A stretch of DNA of 15,645 nucleotides, taken from DASRCB01 sp035653295. GTDB lineage: Bacteria > Acidobacteriota > Terriglobia > Bryobacterales > Bryobacteraceae. The DNA lies in the NCBI GenBank assembly GCA_035653295.1, contig DASRCB010000425.1, positions 1-15,645 of the forward strand, given 5' to 3'. Made by a program: the position numbers and the translations under genes. The notes beneath the pieces were generated by a model that saw nothing but the letters and a program-made list of their open reading frames with translations, ran no database searches and was not told where the DNA came from. Shown in pieces: positions 15,403 to 15,645 of the stretch; positions within the stretch are counted from its first letter, which is position 1, and each line of letters starts with the position of its first letter.

Positions 15403-15645
15403 ATGGACCTCACCCGACGCGACGCCGTAAAAACGGCCGCGACAATTTCCGCCCTCTCCTGGTCTCGGATTCTCGGCGCCAACGACCGCATCGGCCTCGG
15501 CGTTATCGGCCTCGGCGAGCGCGGCACGTATGTTATGACCGTCTTCCAGAAGAACCCGGAGATCGAAGTGCGCGCTTTGTGCGACGTGTGGGCCCAGCGC
15601 ATGGGCGCGGCCCGGCAGAAAGCGTCGAATGCAAAGACGCTCGCG
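15403..15645 (+). CDS. Tat-exported Gfo/Idh/MocA-type oxidoreductase, partial
   Basis: The first 81 codons of a gene that continues past the right edge. The product starts 'MDLTRRDAVKTAATISALSW', a twin-arginine signal typical of secreted Gfo/Idh/MocA proteins of Acidobacteria and Planctomycetes. The mature part begins 'NDRIGLGVIGLGERG', the dinucleotide-binding Gly-rich loop and first strand of a Rossmann fold, followed by 'EVRALCDVWAQRMGAARQKA', the second strand with the acidic/helix region that normally reads the cofactor ribose. The family uses NAD(P) to oxidise or reduce sugars and related compounds; the substrate cannot be told from this part. It lies 12 bp after the RDD stop on the same strand. 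No Shine-Dalgarno site is evident before the ATG. The catalytic Lys motif lies beyond the window. Confidence 0.88.
   Translation, partial: MDLTRRDAVKTAATISALSWSRILGANDRIGLGVIGLGERGTYVMTVFQKNPEIEVRALCDVWAQRMGAARQKASNAKTLA

Overview
The window looks like a piece of a high-GC bacterial chromosome, most likely from the Acidobacteriota and perhaps a Solibacter/Bryobacter relative. The taxonomy is inferred. It rests on a secreted DUF1800/DUF1501 pair, a Tat-exported Gfo/Idh/MocA-type protein, FG-GAP and RDD proteins, several GTG starts, and an uncharacterised 456-residue membrane protein of a kind I associate with that phylum. There are no tRNA, rRNA, CRISPR, phage or transposase signals.

Layout, left to right. 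Positions 1-264 are apparently non-coding. A soluble double-PAS sensor histidine kinase (265-1809, +) converges with only 2 bp to spare on a secreted protein of unknown function (1812-2774, -). That protein's upstream region, shared with the next gene, carries a candidate promoter and a perfect 8-bp inverted repeat. Next come the DUF1800 (2899-4686, +) and DUF1501 (4688-5905, +) genes, separated by one base and followed by a terminator-like hairpin. Both products carry export signals, so they probably work together outside the cytoplasm.

The minus strand from 13696 down to 5975 is the main functional block and is probably one operon: a small secreted FG-GAP protein, a TolC-family outer-membrane factor, a lipoprotein membrane-fusion protein, a 1045-residue heavy-metal-efflux RND pump, and a membrane protein with an uncharacterised C-terminal domain. 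Outer-membrane channel, adaptor and pump form a complete tripartite Czc/Cnr-type exporter. The TM4 charged motif Asp404/Asp410/Glu417 fits the divalent-cation class better than the Cu/Ag (Cus) class. No metal-responsive regulator is visible.

Divergent from that block are three tightly packed plus-strand genes (13730-15390): a four-helix membrane protein, a membrane-anchored unknown protein and an RDD-family membrane protein. A Tat-signal Gfo/Idh/MocA-type protein starts at 15403 and runs off the right edge.

Nothing here is a demonstrably new system. The least explained parts are the 456-residue protein at the end of the efflux operon, the FG-GAP protein at its head, and the three-gene membrane cluster.
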